A stretch of 64,000 nt of DNA from Lycium barbarum (GCF_019175385.1 NC_083348.1:3983001-4047000); one strand, 5' to 3'. Positions 11,241 through 22,593 are shown, numbered from the stretch's first letter. Numbers and translations: made by a program. The notes: generated by a model not told the origin, from the sequence alone.

Positions 11241-12563
11241 TAGGGGTGTTCATGGTTCGGTTTGGATCGGTTATTGATTAAAACCATAACCAAACCAATT
11301 TAGTCGGTTTTTAAATGTCTAAAACCATAATCAAACTAAATAAAATAATAACCACCGGTTTGGTTATTGTCGGTTTGATTCGATTTTTTGATTTATGACT
11401 AGCAGTCATGAGACGTATCAGTAAAACATTAAAAAGTTGAAAAAGACATGTCTTTTTTTTTTGTTCAAACGATAACTTTTATTTATAGTTTAAGGTGGAA
11501 CATACATCAGAGAAACATTTTCGCTATTAGTGATAGTGTAGTACTCAAGTTACCCAAAGTTGTTGAACTAGTACATATAGAGCTAAAAACTAACTTATTA
11601 GTGACTGCATCATTTTTGTCATCTTAATACACATACCTGGAAATAAAGTAGGGCATAGGAGCTTTTAGTTGTTGTTACAAACATACATATCAATTAAATA
11701 TAAAGACTACCTAAAATTAAAACGAAAATATATGAAATAAAAAAACTTTGTGTAATGATCCCAAACTTTGGGGCAGTACTTGCATTTTGCCCTCAATTCT
11801 CCCATTTTCTTAAAAAAGCTTTGTGTAATGATCTCAAACTTCAGATGTTTTTCTATTATTATCCCCAAGGCTAGGGTCTCGACTACAAGGAGTTGTTATT
11901 TTCTGTTTTTTAGGAGGATTACCCACGGAAGAAGTATTAGGGCATTACCATGTGCTTGAGTTGCAGTAAATCCTGATGTTACTGAAGTATCTTCTTTAGG
12001 AACCTCCAAATCTACAACTTCTGTCCCTTTCATATGAAAAATATTAGAAGTTTAGGACACATTCAAACAAGAAAAAAGAAAGGTATAAATTCGAAAAAAA
12101 AAACCTAAAATCAAATGGCTGACAAAGAAAGGATAAAAATTTAAGTTAAAGACATTAGACTCTAACGTGAGCTTCTGTTAGTAGGTTTACACTTAACACT
12201 TAAAGAGGTAAAAAACTTAAATACATGGGCTTGGACATATTCTTAAAAATATGGGCCTTAAACAATCATGTGAAATAAGTAGACCAAAAATCAAATTAAT
12301 GATTAAAAGTTATAAAATATTTATAATTATTTATGAAAAACTAATATTATACATATAATAATTATAAAATTTATGCATATAATTTATCAGTCTGGTTCGA
12401 TTATTTATTCGGCTATTTTTTAATAGAACCATAACCAAACCAAATAGTATCGGTTTTTAAAATTTAAAACCAAATCAAACCAAACCAAATGTGAGTTTTT
12501 TTATTCGGTTTGGTTAAATTTTCGATTTGGTTTTGGTTTTAACCAAAACCGTGAACAACCCTA
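11241..12563 (-). mobile_element. Degenerate hAT transposon (1323 bp)
   Basis: A perfect 8-bp target duplication ATCTTTAT flanks it (11233-11240, 12564-12571), the hAT hallmark. The ends TAGGGGTGTTCATGG and CCGTGAACAACCCTA are imperfect inverted repeats followed by GGTTCGGTTTGG-like subterminal motifs on both sides. Inside, on the minus strand, is a decayed transposase start. The insertion is in the large cyclase intron. Confidence 0.85.
11760..12040 (-). pseudogene. BED-type zinc-finger hAT transposase N-terminus, decayed
   Basis: Minus-strand fragments read MKGTEVVDLEVPKEDTSV, then in another frame KTSEV-stop-DHYTK, then GELRAKCKYC. The WDHYTK and CKYC pieces match the BED finger of plant hAT transposases (KTSxVWDHFTK...CxxC). 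The Trp is a stop here, and frameshifts separate the pieces. The VWDHYTK segment is duplicated just downstream. No catalytic domain remains. Confidence 0.65.
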
Positions 12564-12626
12564 ATCTTTATGGATAAAGATTATTTGATCTCATCAACAA
12601 AAGGTATAATGGCAGAAAATACACGT

Positions 12627-12881
12627 AAATTATCACTTTTTTGCGAGTTTCACACCACAATTATCAGTTATTCCCTTTTCATGCATGAACTATCACCATT
12701 TTCCCCTTTTCTTCCTGAACTATCACCATCTATGTATTAAAACACCTAGTTGAGTAGATGCTCTGATAGTTGGCCTAGTCAACTTTGAGGTGTGTTAAAT
12801 ACTTAGATGGTGATAGTTCAGATATGAAAATAGAACAACCGATAGTTATGGTGTGAAATCCGCAAAACCAAGTAATAATTG
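12627..12881. mobile_element. Fold-back MITE-like element
   Basis: The left arm AAATTATCACTTTTTTGCG...TTTCACACCACAATTATC pairs imperfectly with the right arm GATAGTTATGGTGTGAAAT...AGTAATAATT. The motif ACTATCACCAT recurs inside. No confident target duplication. Confidence 0.5.
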
Positions 12882-13040
12882 AGGTGTGTTTTTAACCATA
12901 ACTCTTAAATAACTAAGTCATACACATAAAATCTTTGCTAACATACAATTTAAGTGAGGTAGTAGGTTAACAATGTCCCTATTTTTTAGTTTACTTAAAT
13001 GCTCTTAGTAATGTGTTGCAATGTATTACTCCTAATAGTA

Positions 13041-13310
13041 AGGGGTTGTTTGGTAGAAGGTATAAGCTGGGATATCTCAGCACTAATTTTTATATCATGT
13101 TTGGTAGAAGGTATAAATTTATTCCAGGATAAATTTATACCTTGTACCAAACATGGTACAAAAATTAGTGTTGGGATATCCCAGCTTATACCTTCTTATC
13201 CCACTTATACTGGGATTATTTTATACCATCTTTTAGATGGTATAAAATAATCCCAATAGATGGGATAAATTAGTCCCGGAATAATTTCGACTATCTACCA
13301 AACGACCCCT
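13041..13310. mobile_element. Fold-back MITE (270 bp)
   Basis: Ends AGGGGTTGTTTGGTAGA and TCTACCAAACGACCCCT are near-perfect inverted repeats. The inside repeats AAGGTATAA / TTATACCTT and GGGATATCCCAGC-type palindromes. The flanks AATAGTA and AATAGAA differ by one base, so the duplication is uncertain. Confidence 0.7.
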
Positions 13311-13731
13311 AATAGAATAGAAAAGGCTTTTTAGTCATTTCAGAAAAAAGATAAAAAAAACTCAACATCTTTTTGTCACGCTCGATTCCTTTCTATCTCC
13401 TCTCCCGATGCCGTCCTACTGTCGTTTCTCACTTCATTCTTGCGATGGTCATAGAGATTTTAGAAGAAATAATCTTTCTCAATTTCCACCTCATCTTGAG
13501 AACTAAAATTATCCAATTCATCTTATTTCTCAATTTTAGGCACGTCTGTATCTATCGTTCTTTTTCATTGCTATTTGTGGTGTTAATTCAGAAGTGGGCT
13601 ACCAAATTTATTCAGTCTTCTTTCAAAATCGAATTTTGAGTTTTCCCCACTTATTGACTCGCTAAGACTCATCGATAGTCATAAGTGACATGCTGAGGTG
13701 GCCTTGAATAGTTGACTGTGCCAATACAATA

Positions 13732-13948
13732 CTCCTTCCGTCCTAAAAAAAATTATCTTAATTTTCTTATTAGTTTGTCAAAAAAAGATTGACACATTTT
13801 TATATTTAAAAATAATTTAACTTTATGAGATAATTTACAGCCACACAAATATGTAAAGCTTGTTTTGGATAATACATTTCAAAAGTTTTTCTTTATTTCT
13901 AAAATTCCATATCAAGTCAAACTAAGACATTTTTAGGAAAGGATGGAG
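13732..13948. mobile_element. Stowaway-type MITE (Tc1/mariner)
   Basis: Ends CTCCTTCCGTCC and GGATGGAG with TA on both sides, as in Stowaway MITEs (TIR CTCCCTCCGT). AT-rich interior without coding. In the large cyclase intron. Confidence 0.8.
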
Positions 13949-14075
13949 TATAAGATATCCATAATTCTCTTAAATTCTGTATTTATCGCAAATAAAGCTA
14001 AAATCAAACTAAATTGTTTGAATTTAGGGTCCAATTAAGATTTGCCTCAATCACTTACTGCTTCTAGCTAGGTGG

Positions 14076-14263
14076 CAGTGGCGGAGTCATAAGTTTTACT
14101 AAGGGGGTTACAAAATTTAAAGAAGCAAACACACAAAAAAAATCAAGGGAGTTCAACATCTACTATATGCATACATAAAAGATAATTTAAACCTTGTATA
14201 TACAATATAATATTTTGCCAAAGGGGGTTCGAACCCCCTAGCCCCTTAATGGCTCCGCCCCTA
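14076..14263. mobile_element. hAT-type MITE with 8-bp target duplication
   Basis: Ends CAGTGGCGGAGTCA and TGGCTCCGCCCCTA. The duplication CTAGGTGG is perfect (14068-14075, 14264-14271). Contains GGGGGTTCGAACCCCC near the right end. A truncated relative is at 23051-23201. Confidence 0.8.
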
Positions 14264-14417
14264 CTAGGTGGTGTGTGAAGGAAAGAAGAAAAGGGGACGG
14301 GAGCCTGACGTAGGGAGACGATGAAGCATTTAGTTCTTGAGTGAAAAGGATAAAATTACCCATTTACCTAATGCGTTGCCAACTTATTATTACGGGCATT
14401 TAAGTAAATTAAAAAAG

Positions 14418-14555
14418 GAGAACGTTCTAACCTACCATTTTCATGTAATAAGTTAGCAAGGCTCATATATAATTCAACATTTGATTAATAATGAGAACGT
14501 TCTAACCTACCATTTTCATGTAATAAGTTAGCAAGGCTCATATATAATTCAACAT
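14418..14555. repeat. 75-bp tandem duplication
   Basis: GAGAACGTTCTAACCTACCA... to ...AATTCAACAT occurs twice with a 75-bp period (starts 14418 and 14493), with no difference seen by eye. The unit begins with the palindrome GAGAACGTTCT. Recent duplication in a cyclase intron. Confidence 0.9.
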
Positions 14556-14788
14556 GTTAATCAAATGTTAACGCTGTTCGAATATTTTGAGATGGAAACT
14601 GTCAAAAAAGAAAATCTTGCGACAACATCAATAAAAAAATCTCGGGACAACATGAATAGAGACATTTTTATGTTCTGTATAGCTATACTTATAGAGCTTT
14701 TACACGATTATATTAACATACAATAACATGTACTTTTCATATAGTTTCAGTACTATTCATCACAATATAAAAGAATTTTACACTATCA

Positions 14789-15302
14789 TGTGATGACCTG
14801 CCACGTCATCATGCCACCTAGGTGTCACTTGGAACTATTTTTGCCATGAAGGAAGCTTATGTGGACAAAAGAGCCTAGCTTATGTAGAAGGTTCTAGAGA
14901 AATTTGGGAATTTCTCTTGGACGATCGTAGAATCTCATGGATTTCATGGAAAGTCCTTGGAATACTCTAGTTGTGTAGAAATTTCTAGAATATGGGCTTA
15001 TTTGCAAATATGTAGAGACTTATATAATAATTATTATTTGCATATTAGTCACTAGGTGAGTAGTATAAATATGAGGGTTATTCATTTGTAAACCATCAAG
15101 CAAAAATCACAAGTTCTCTCTAATACAAAAAGCTTCCTATAGCTAATTTCTCTTGTCTTTCTTAATTACTATTCCCTTAGCGATCCTAAGTGTAGCAATT
15201 TAGGCTGATTTGGCATAGCAAGATCGTGAGCAAGTTGTGCAAGATCGTGAGCGAGTTGTCAAGGGCCGCATGTGCGCTTAGTTGAAGACTAAGGACGTGA
15301 CA
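14789..15302 (+). repeat. 5' LTR of deleted chromovirus
   Basis: TGTGATGACC ... GACGTGACA. A TATA-like box (AGTATAAATATG, about 15062-15073) lies in its right half. Directly followed by the primer site. Paired with 17620-18134. Confidence 0.9.
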
Positions 15303-15305
15303 ATG

Positions 15306-15318
15306 TGGTATCAGAGCC
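15306..15318 (+). other. Primer-binding site of deleted chromovirus
   Basis: TGGTATCAGAGCC, complementary to the initiator-Met tRNA 3' end, three bases after the 5' LTR. Confidence 0.85.
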
Positions 15319-15335
15319 AGGTTACGACTAAGGGA

Positions 15336-16808
15336 ATGACAAATGACGGAGAAATCAACGCCACTAAAACCCAAGACAACGTCATCCAGGATGCCGCTGG
15401 CAAGAAGGGTCATAACAAAAAGAGGAATGCGGCCAACAAGAGCCAGGAGGTGCCGCCAGAGGTTGTGCCAAATAAAGGGCTTACATCCCAAGAACCATCT
15501 ACCACTGAGGCGAGCGAGGATGAAGTGAAGGTCCTGTTCGAGGACGTATCGATCTGTAAAGAGTGGGTTATGAAAGTTAATGTGGGAATGGATGCCATCA
15601 ACATATTTGGCCAACGTTTGGGCAAGGTAGAGGGCACTCTTAGCGTTCTTGAGGGGCATACTCTTGAAGAGGTTGAAAGCATCCGAAATGACTTGGAGGG
15701 GCGCATGCAGGCTGAGATTGAGGTAAAGCAAACCATCACTACCTTAGAGTGCAGACTCATGGAGGTGTTGAGTGTTATTGATGCCATGAAGGCAAAAATA
15801 GTGGCACTCGAAGAGCAGGTCAATGTTGGCGTGATCGAGGCAGCCAATAATGTTTTTGTGACGAGTGAGGCTAAGATCAAGGCTCCCAAGCCTCCAGTGT
15901 TCAAAGGGGTTCGTGATGCACAGGAGGTGAAGAACTTTCTTTGGCACTTGGAGAACTATTTCAGGCATGGCAAAGTGAGGGACGATGAGGCCAAGATCAA
16001 CACCGTTGTATTATACCTATTAGATATTTCCATGCTATGGTGGAGAAGAAAGGTCGCCGATGCTGAGAGAGGTCTATGCACAATTAGCACGTGGGATCAG
16101 TTCAAGAACGACTTCAAGCGACAGTTCTTACCAAGTAATGTCTTTTACAAGGAAAGGCACAAACTTAGGGAGTTGAAGAAAACGAGGAGCATACGAGACT
16201 ATGTCAAGGAGTTCACCGCCCTTACACTTCAAATTCCCAACCTCACCAATGATGACTTATTGTGTCACTTTATAAACGGGTTGCAAAATTGGGCTAATTA
16301 GGAGTTGCAACACCGTCAAGTCGCAGACATAGACCAAGCTATAGTGGAGGCTAAGTCTTTGATGGACTTCAGTCATGACAAGCATGACAACCACGACAAA
16401 GGCCAAGGCAATGAGTCAAGGGGTAGCGATGCCAAAGGTGGGGGAGACCATGGCGAGAGCAAGGAGTCGCAACAACAATATTCCAAGACTCAAAATGCGA
16501 ACAAGTTCGATGGCAAGAAGTCAAGTGGTCGTCAGGGCTATGCCGAAAAGAAAACGCAGAATGAGAAGAAGGGATACTACTTATGCAGAGGGCCGCACAA
16601 CTTCAAAAATTGCCCTGACCTGAAGAGCCTTAGCACTATGGTGCTTGAAAGTCACGAGCAGACGCAAGCACAGAGTATGAAAATCGCACAGTTGGGGACG
16701 ATTAGACTATGTGGCGCGCTGTCACGAAGCAAGATAGTCAAACCAACGATAATAAAAACCAGTATGTGGATCTCACTATTAATAAGAAGCCTGCTCATGC
16801 ACTGGTAG
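15336..16808 (+). pseudogene. Gypsy gag with zinc knuckle, one stop
   Basis: An open frame from ATG 15336 (an earlier ATG at 15282 lies in the LTR) to TAG at 16299-16301, then the same frame continues to 16808. N-terminal Lys/Glu-rich and coiled-coil-like regions; Retrotrans_gag domain about residues 185-320 (PPVFKGVRDAQEVKNFLWHL, WDQFKNDFKRQFLP, GLQNWAN). After the stop come a charged linker and a knuckle (CRGPHNFKNC). The first Cys of a CxxC pair reads Y-Y-L-C, so the finger looks damaged. It made the capsid and nucleocapsid. Confidence 0.8.
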
Positions 16809-17460
16809 ACACTGGGCGACTCATAATTTTGTGACCAAGGGCGCAGCGAAGATACTAGAGTTGAAGCTCGCTCTAATTAACGCCCTCGTCAAGACTGTGA
16901 ATGCTAAGCTAGAAAATGCTGGTGTTGTAGCCAATGGAGTTAGTGTCAAATTGGGCCATTGGAAAGGTACGACAAACTTTACCGCCACTACTATGGATAT
17001 CTTTGAAATTGTTTTGGGGCAAGAATTTTTTAGACATTGTCACGCGATGATCGATCCCTACCTCCAACGTCTCTTGGTCATGGAGAGAGAAGGCGTTTGC
17101 ATGGTGCCTACAGTGACTATGCCGCAGGGACAGGGCCATGCACAACTTTCAGCTATGCAGCTTGTCAAAGGGCTCAAGAAAGAATAGCCAAAATTCATGG
17201 CAACCATTACAAGTTTGGAGGAAGATAATGGTACCCAAGAGACACCGCTGCCTTGGATAGATAATTTGCTCGAAGAAAACAAAGATGGTATTTATGAAGA
17301 TCTACCTAAGCGCTTGCCTTTTAGGCGTGAGCTGGATCACAAGATTGAGTTGGAGCATGAACTGGGAAAGGGTCAAGTCATGCACCGATTACCATTACCG
17401 CCTCATGCGATAGAGAGATTGAGGCTATCATTTACTACTAGGCCAGGCGGAAACAAGGAG
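16765..17460 (+). pseudogene. Gypsy aspartic protease and RT N-terminal remnant
   Basis: VDLTINKKPAHALVDTG holds the DTG active site. One base is then missing, because the family's ATHNFV continues in the next frame (HNFVTKGAAKILELKL). The protease fold continues to about 17187 (IVLGQEFFRHCHAMIDP). From 17197 the frame changes again and leads into the RT opening (EDLPKRLPFRRELDHKIELE). The reading then jumps to chromodomain sequence, so the catalytic RT is deleted. Confidence 0.7.
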
Positions 17461-17474
17461 AAAAAGGCACTGCC

Positions 17475-17623
17475 ATGTTCCTCATCTATTGGAAGGGGAA
17501 ATCATCGGAAAAGGCCACATGGGAGCGGTACGAAGACTTGTGGCAGTTTAAAGACAAGATTCGAGAGTTTATACGGCAGCATTGCGCCGCGGTTGTCGCA
17601 ACATTGGGTGAGGGGAGAGTGTG
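17475..17623 (+). pseudogene. Chromodomain C-terminal remnant
   Basis: One frame reads FLIYWKGKSSEKATWERYED then LWQFKDKIREF, the end of an integrase chromodomain (YLVxWKGxxxxEATWE), ending with a stop that overlaps the first LTR bases. This places the element in the chromoviruses. In living elements the domain guides integration to chromatin. Confidence 0.8.
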
Positions 17624-18134
17624 ATGACCCGCCACGTCATCATGCCACCTAGGTGCCATTTGGAACTATATTTTCCATGAAGGAAGCTTATGTGGACAAA
17701 AAAGTCTAGCTTATGTAGAAGGTTCTAGAGAAATTTGGGAATTTCTCTTGGAAGACCGTAGAATCTCATGGATTTTCATGCAAAGTCCTTGGAATACTCT
17801 AGTTGTGTAGAGATTTCTAGAATAGGGGCTTATTTGTAAATATGTGGAGACTTATCTAATAATTATTATTTGCATATTAGTCCCTAGGTGAGTAGTATAA
17901 ATAGGAGGATTATTCATTTGTAAACCATCAAGCAAAAGTCACAAGTTCTCTCTAATACAAAAAGCTTCCTATAGCTAATTTCTCTTGTCTTTCTTAATTA
18001 CTATTCCCTTAGCGATCCTAAGTGTAGCAATTTAGGCTGATTTGGCATAGCAAGATCGTGAGCAAGTTGTGCAAGATCGTGAGCGAGTTGTCAAGTGTCG
18101 CACGTGCGCTTAGTTGAAGACTAAGGACGTGACA
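17620..18134 (+). repeat. 3' LTR of deleted chromovirus
   Basis: TGTGATGACC ... GACGTGACA, preceded by a purine tract AGGGGAGAG (17611-17619, polypurine tract). Close to the 5' LTR in length and sequence. Confidence 0.9.
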
Positions 18135-18386
18135 ATCAAGTAACTTTATATGGTATTCATTGAAAAACTTCAGCATAATATAATTAACCTGATAAAAATA
18201 ATAACTAACCTGTTACAATATGTTAAACGATGTTGACTGTGTAAAATAATTTTTACGCTGCCAGTGTATATAGCTTAATCCCTTTCCGTATTACTTATAT
18301 CCTATTAAATTGCACTAATAGTATAAATAAAAAATTACATTATCAATGTATATAACTTAAATCCGAAAAATTTACGTAACTTTCTG

Positions 18387-19420
18387 GAGGACCAAAACAG
18401 GGTAAACGCCAGGTTGGAGGTTTGGAGACAGTTCCTGGAGTCGAAAGGTTTCAAGTTGAGTAGGACCAAAATAGAGTACATGGAATGCAAGTTTAGTGCG
18501 GTGACGAGGGACATTGATGTGGACGCGAGGCTCGACTCACAAGTAGTCCGAAGAGAGAGAGTTTCAAGTACCTGGGGGCTGTAATCCAAGGTAATGGGGA
18601 GATTGACGAGGATGTCACACATTGTATTGAAGCAGGGTGGTTGAGATGGAGGCTCGCATCTGGTGTCTTGTGTGATAAGAAGGTGCCACTGAGACTTAAA
18701 GGTAAGTTCTACAGAGTAGTGGTGAGACCAACGATGCTGTATGGGGCAGACTGTTGGCCAGTCAAGAACTCTCATGTTCTGAAGATGAAAGTTGCGGGGG
18801 TGAGACTGAGATGGTTCGGACATGTCCAGAGGAGAGGCATAGATGCGCCGGTGAGGAGGTGTGAGAGGTTGGCGATGGAGGGCTGGAAAAGAGGTAGAGG
18901 AAGGCCAAAAAGGTATTGGGGAAAGGTGATCAGACAAGACATGACTAGTCTTCAGCTTACCTAGATAGGAAGGTGTGGCGATCGAGAATTAGGGTAGAAG
19001 GCTAGTAGTAGGATTAGTAGTGCCTTCCTTTCTTGCTGGACCAGTATTATTTCCGTCATTTTCTTGTATTGTCATTTTAGCATTCACATATCTCGTATTC
19101 TTAGTTTTCTATTGCTCCTTTGATCCCTACTACTATCTGTTGTTTCTTGTACTTCGATTATCTTATTTATCTATGGTAGTTACTGCTCTTTTCTTTCAAA
19201 CTGCTTTATCATGATTTTTTTCCGCTTTCGTTAGTTTCATTTTCATATTGCTTTGAACAGCTTGTCCGCAACTGACCTTTTTTTTCGTCATGTTTTCTCT
19301 TGAGCTGAGGGTCTTTCGGAAACAGCCTCCCTACCTTCCGAGGTAGGGGTAAGGTCTGCATACACTTTACCCTCCCCAGACCCCACATTGCGTGATTTAA
19401 CTGGGTATGTTGTTGTTGTG
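18387..19420 (+). mobile_element. 5'-truncated RTE-type LINE with 13-bp target duplication
   Basis: A perfect duplication ACGTAACTTTCTG flanks it (18374-18386, 19421-19433). The left part keeps frames of the RT C-terminal region: [52 protein letters not shown] and [11 protein letters not shown]...[10 protein letters not shown] (frameshifted, with a small loss after the ADCWPVK part). The 3' end has the conserved GAGGTAGGGGTAAGGTCTGC...CCCCAGACCCCA block and a GTT-type tail, typical of plant RTE LINEs. Lies in the large cyclase intron. Confidence 0.9.
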
Positions 19421-19778
19421 ACGTAACTTTCTGCTCAAATTTTTACATTGTTAAATTCAACATTTTTCGTCCACGTGCTAGTAAGCATTTTAAAATATTT
19501 ATAAAAATTAATAAGGTTGGGTTTGCTTTTCAATTTTAGTCATGTGATTATTCTTTGTCCTTGGCTCCTAGCCGTGGATTGCTGACTGATTCGAGCTCGT
19601 ATAATTTACAGCAAAAATGTGGTGTTATTGCCGGACAACGTACATGCCTATGTCATACTTGTATGGCAGAAAATACCATGGACCCATCACTGATATTGTT
19701 CTCTCCATAAGAAACGAAATTCATGTCAAACCGTATGATCAGATTGAGTGGAATAAAGCTCGCATGGACTGTTGTGCG

Positions 19779-21268
19779 GTAAGTAGTTTTTTAAGAAATT
19801 TAATTCTATCAAGTATAATAGACTGGGATGGATTCCTCTAATTGGCAAAAAGTATTTGAAACACAACTATTTAGCATGTACCCAGTTTTTATAAAAAAAA
19901 TGCATGTTTATCCACTTCGGAATAACTTCAGACATGCAGTTTTGAAGCTAGGCTCAGATAGAACAATTTAATTTTCATATGCCTAAAAGTTGCATTTATA
20001 GGCTTTGATTAACTTCAGACACCTCATGTCTGAAATTGTTCTGAAGTGGGTAGACATGCAAAAACTTGTAAACTTATGGCATAACTTCAACAGTGGTATC
20101 AAAATCGGTTATTTGCGTACTTTCCCCCCAAAATTCACGGACTTGTCACTTAGGCTACAGACATTGAGCCCAAAAATGCACTAGTATGTGAACTTGTGTT
20201 GTCTTATATAACACTTCACTTTTATCTCCTCTTCCTATGTGAAATTTGCCTAAGATGTCATGTATTCTTTGGAAGGTTTAGCTTAGAAGTTTGTCAATCC
20301 TTCACACCTTGACTCGCCCTCATCGGCCACCCTCCACTATGAGGGTCACATTCACCCCCACCCTTTAGGAATCAACGTCCTGAGAGGTTTGTCTCATCAT
20401 CCTCGTTGACTCGCCCTAGCTTGTCAGCCCCCTTCTATTATGGGAGTCATTACACCATCCCTTAGAGACTCATCGTCCTTGTTAAGGTTTGTCTCATCAT
20501 CGAACTGTGGGAGTCCGGATTTAATACCATATTTGTAACAACTAAAATCCATGCCACACTCAGAGACTTGTCCACATTAAGCTCGAAAGATCACGTATCA
20601 TGTAAAGTTGTACTTGCCCTTATGACAGTTAACTTTCTTCTCTTTCTGATGTTCGATTTGCCTAAGGTGTCATATGCACTCATTATTCAGAAACTTCGCG
20701 CCCAAAACCTGCCAATCATTCTCATTGACTGGTGCGCCTTCATCAGTCCACCCTGTCATGGCGTCACATGATGACGCATCTTTAATTTTCATACGAAGCT
20801 TCTAAATGATTATATGGCCCCATGTAAAACACTTCTGGTTGGAATAATTACATATTCCCTGCTATATGAATGTACTTAATGTGTCAAGATTAAAAAAGAA
20901 AAATGCAAAGCTAAACCTCTCAATGTTATCCTTTTCTGATATAAAGGCTTCGTTGGTGTGACATAACATGTTTACAATGTAATCGGGCAAAAGGTTAGTA
21001 ACCTTTGATAGTAGGAAGGTGGCACATGATGTTTGGTAATAGTCATGAATAGCAATGTGTGACAATAATAGTTGCAGGCTAATTGCAAAAAGTAAACTCG
21101 AGTGCCACAAAGCGGTGTAAAAAAAGATTAATTAGAATGATGGTGAAATATTCAAACATAAAAGCATCCATATTGAAATAAGTTGTCAAAGCTTCTGATC
21201 CGGGAGGGAACTCTGCTTCATTGTCTCATTAGATTAGACTAATAAGCTCCATATAAACACTAATGCAG
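19779..21268 (+). other. Cyclase intron with degenerate repeats
   Basis: The intron between exons 19612-19778 and 21269-21457. Around 19900-20090 arms of the type TCCACTTCGGAATAACTTCAGACATG / CATGTCTGAAATTGTTCTGAAGTGGGTA form an imperfect inverted repeat (MITE-like). From about 20100 to 20770 two diverged copies of a segment with GACTTGTCAC/GACTTGTCCAC and GATTTGCCTAAGGTGTCAT-like motifs can be seen. No gene. Confidence 0.5.
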
Positions 21269-21352
21269 GAGGATATTTACTACCCTCACACCTTCATCCA
21301 AGATCTCCTTTGGAATACTTTGGAATATTGCAGCGAGCCAATTATGAGATGC

Positions 21353-21355
21353 TAG
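21353..21355 (+). other. Premature TAG in cyclase exon at a conserved Trp
   Basis: The exon 21269-21457 reads ...SEPIMRC-stop-PFTKIREKAL. Family members have Trp at this place (...RWPF.K.REKAL), so TGG to TAG is the simplest change. The alignment around it needs no gap. Confidence 0.9.
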
Positions 21356-22583
21356 CCTTTCACGAAAATAAGGGAAAAAGCTTTGAGAAAAGCAATCAAA
21401 TACATGCGCTATGGCGCAGAAGAGAGCAGATATATGACCATTGGCTGCGTTGAGAAGGTAAGAAGCACTGGTACAGGAAAACATGTTTTATTATCACATT
21501 TCTACCTAAGTAAATAATATAACCAAATGGTTGCAGAGTTTGCAAATGATGTGTTGGTGGGCTCATGATCCTAAGTGTGAGGAGTTCAAGTATCACCTCG
21601 CTAGAGTTGCCGATTATCTATGGCTTGCTGAAGATGGAATGACGATGCACAGCTTTGGAAGTCAATTGTGGGATTGTTCTCTTTCCACTCAAGCAATTAT
21701 TGCAACTGGAATGGTGGAGGAATATGGGGATTGTCTAAAGAAAGCGCATTTCTTTATAAAAGAATCACAGGTTTGTTTCCTTCTTTTTTGCTTCACTATC
21801 TCAAAATCTTTCATACTAGCTCTATGGTTAATTTATATTTAACAGCTTGCTTCAACAGGTGAAAGAGAATCCAAAGGGAGATTTCAAAGCCATGTACAGA
21901 CATTTCACTAAAGGATCATGGACTTTTGCAGACCAAGATCATGGTTGGGTTGTCTCAGATTGTACTGCTGAAGGTCTTCAGGTAATCAAATCTTATATTT
22001 ATTATTTATACTTGAACAGAAAATTGGAAAAGATGGAAACTTGTTTTGAATTACCTTTGTCAACTTCACTCTTTTAGTGTCTGCTGTTGCTTGGTCAAAT
22101 GCCACCTGAAATAGTTGGAGAGAAAGTCGATGTTCAGCGTTTATATGAGGCTGTTGACGTGTGCCTTTATCTACAGGTGAGATAGCTTTCCTGAAAAAGT
22201 GAACTTGTAAAAATTAAGGTTGCTGATGTTTGTCTTTTCTGTCCACCAGAGTCTCGAGAGTGGAGGTTTTTCTATTTGGGAGCCTCCAATTCGACAGCCC
22301 TATCTGCAAGTAATATTTCTCAACACATAATCAAAAAATATTAACAAGATAAACAATGTAACAATACAATTTTTTTTCCAGGTATTGAATCCTTCAGAAC
22401 TTTTTGCTGACATTGTCGTTGAGCAAGAGTAAGTAAAAGCATGCATGATTCCTCTGATTTCAACCAGAAAACAATCATATTCTCAATCTTTAGAATTAAA
22501 GTACAATAACTCTTCAGGCATCAGGAAAACACTGCTGCTATAATCAGGGCTTTTTTAGCATTCAAACGACTGTATCCAAGTTA

Positions 22584-22593
22584 CAGAGAGAGA
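22584..22593 (+). other. Frameshift in cyclase exon, GA dinucleotide run
   Basis: Upstream frame: [11 protein letters not shown] then stop. Downstream frame: [13 protein letters not shown]. The family pattern ([17 protein letters not shown]) is restored in length if two bases are missing from the run CAGAGAGAGAAA, so a 2-bp slippage deletion is inferred. Confidence 0.85.

Larger units (their letters stand above)
14789..18134 (+). mobile_element. Ty3/gypsy chromovirus, internally deleted (3.3 kb)
   Basis: Two LTRs of 514 and 515 bp bound an interior with gag, protease start, the very beginning of RT and the tail of a chromodomain. RT core, RNase H and the integrase core are gone. ATCA flanks both ends (14785-14788, 18135-18138). 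LTRs differ at roughly 20 positions by eye, so it is not very recent. It lies in the 8.7-kb cyclase intron, in the same orientation as the gene. Confidence 0.9.

Noticed and set aside
19020..19214. Hydrophobic small ORF
   Set aside because: It lies in the 3' untranslated part of the RTE LINE and has no conserved features.
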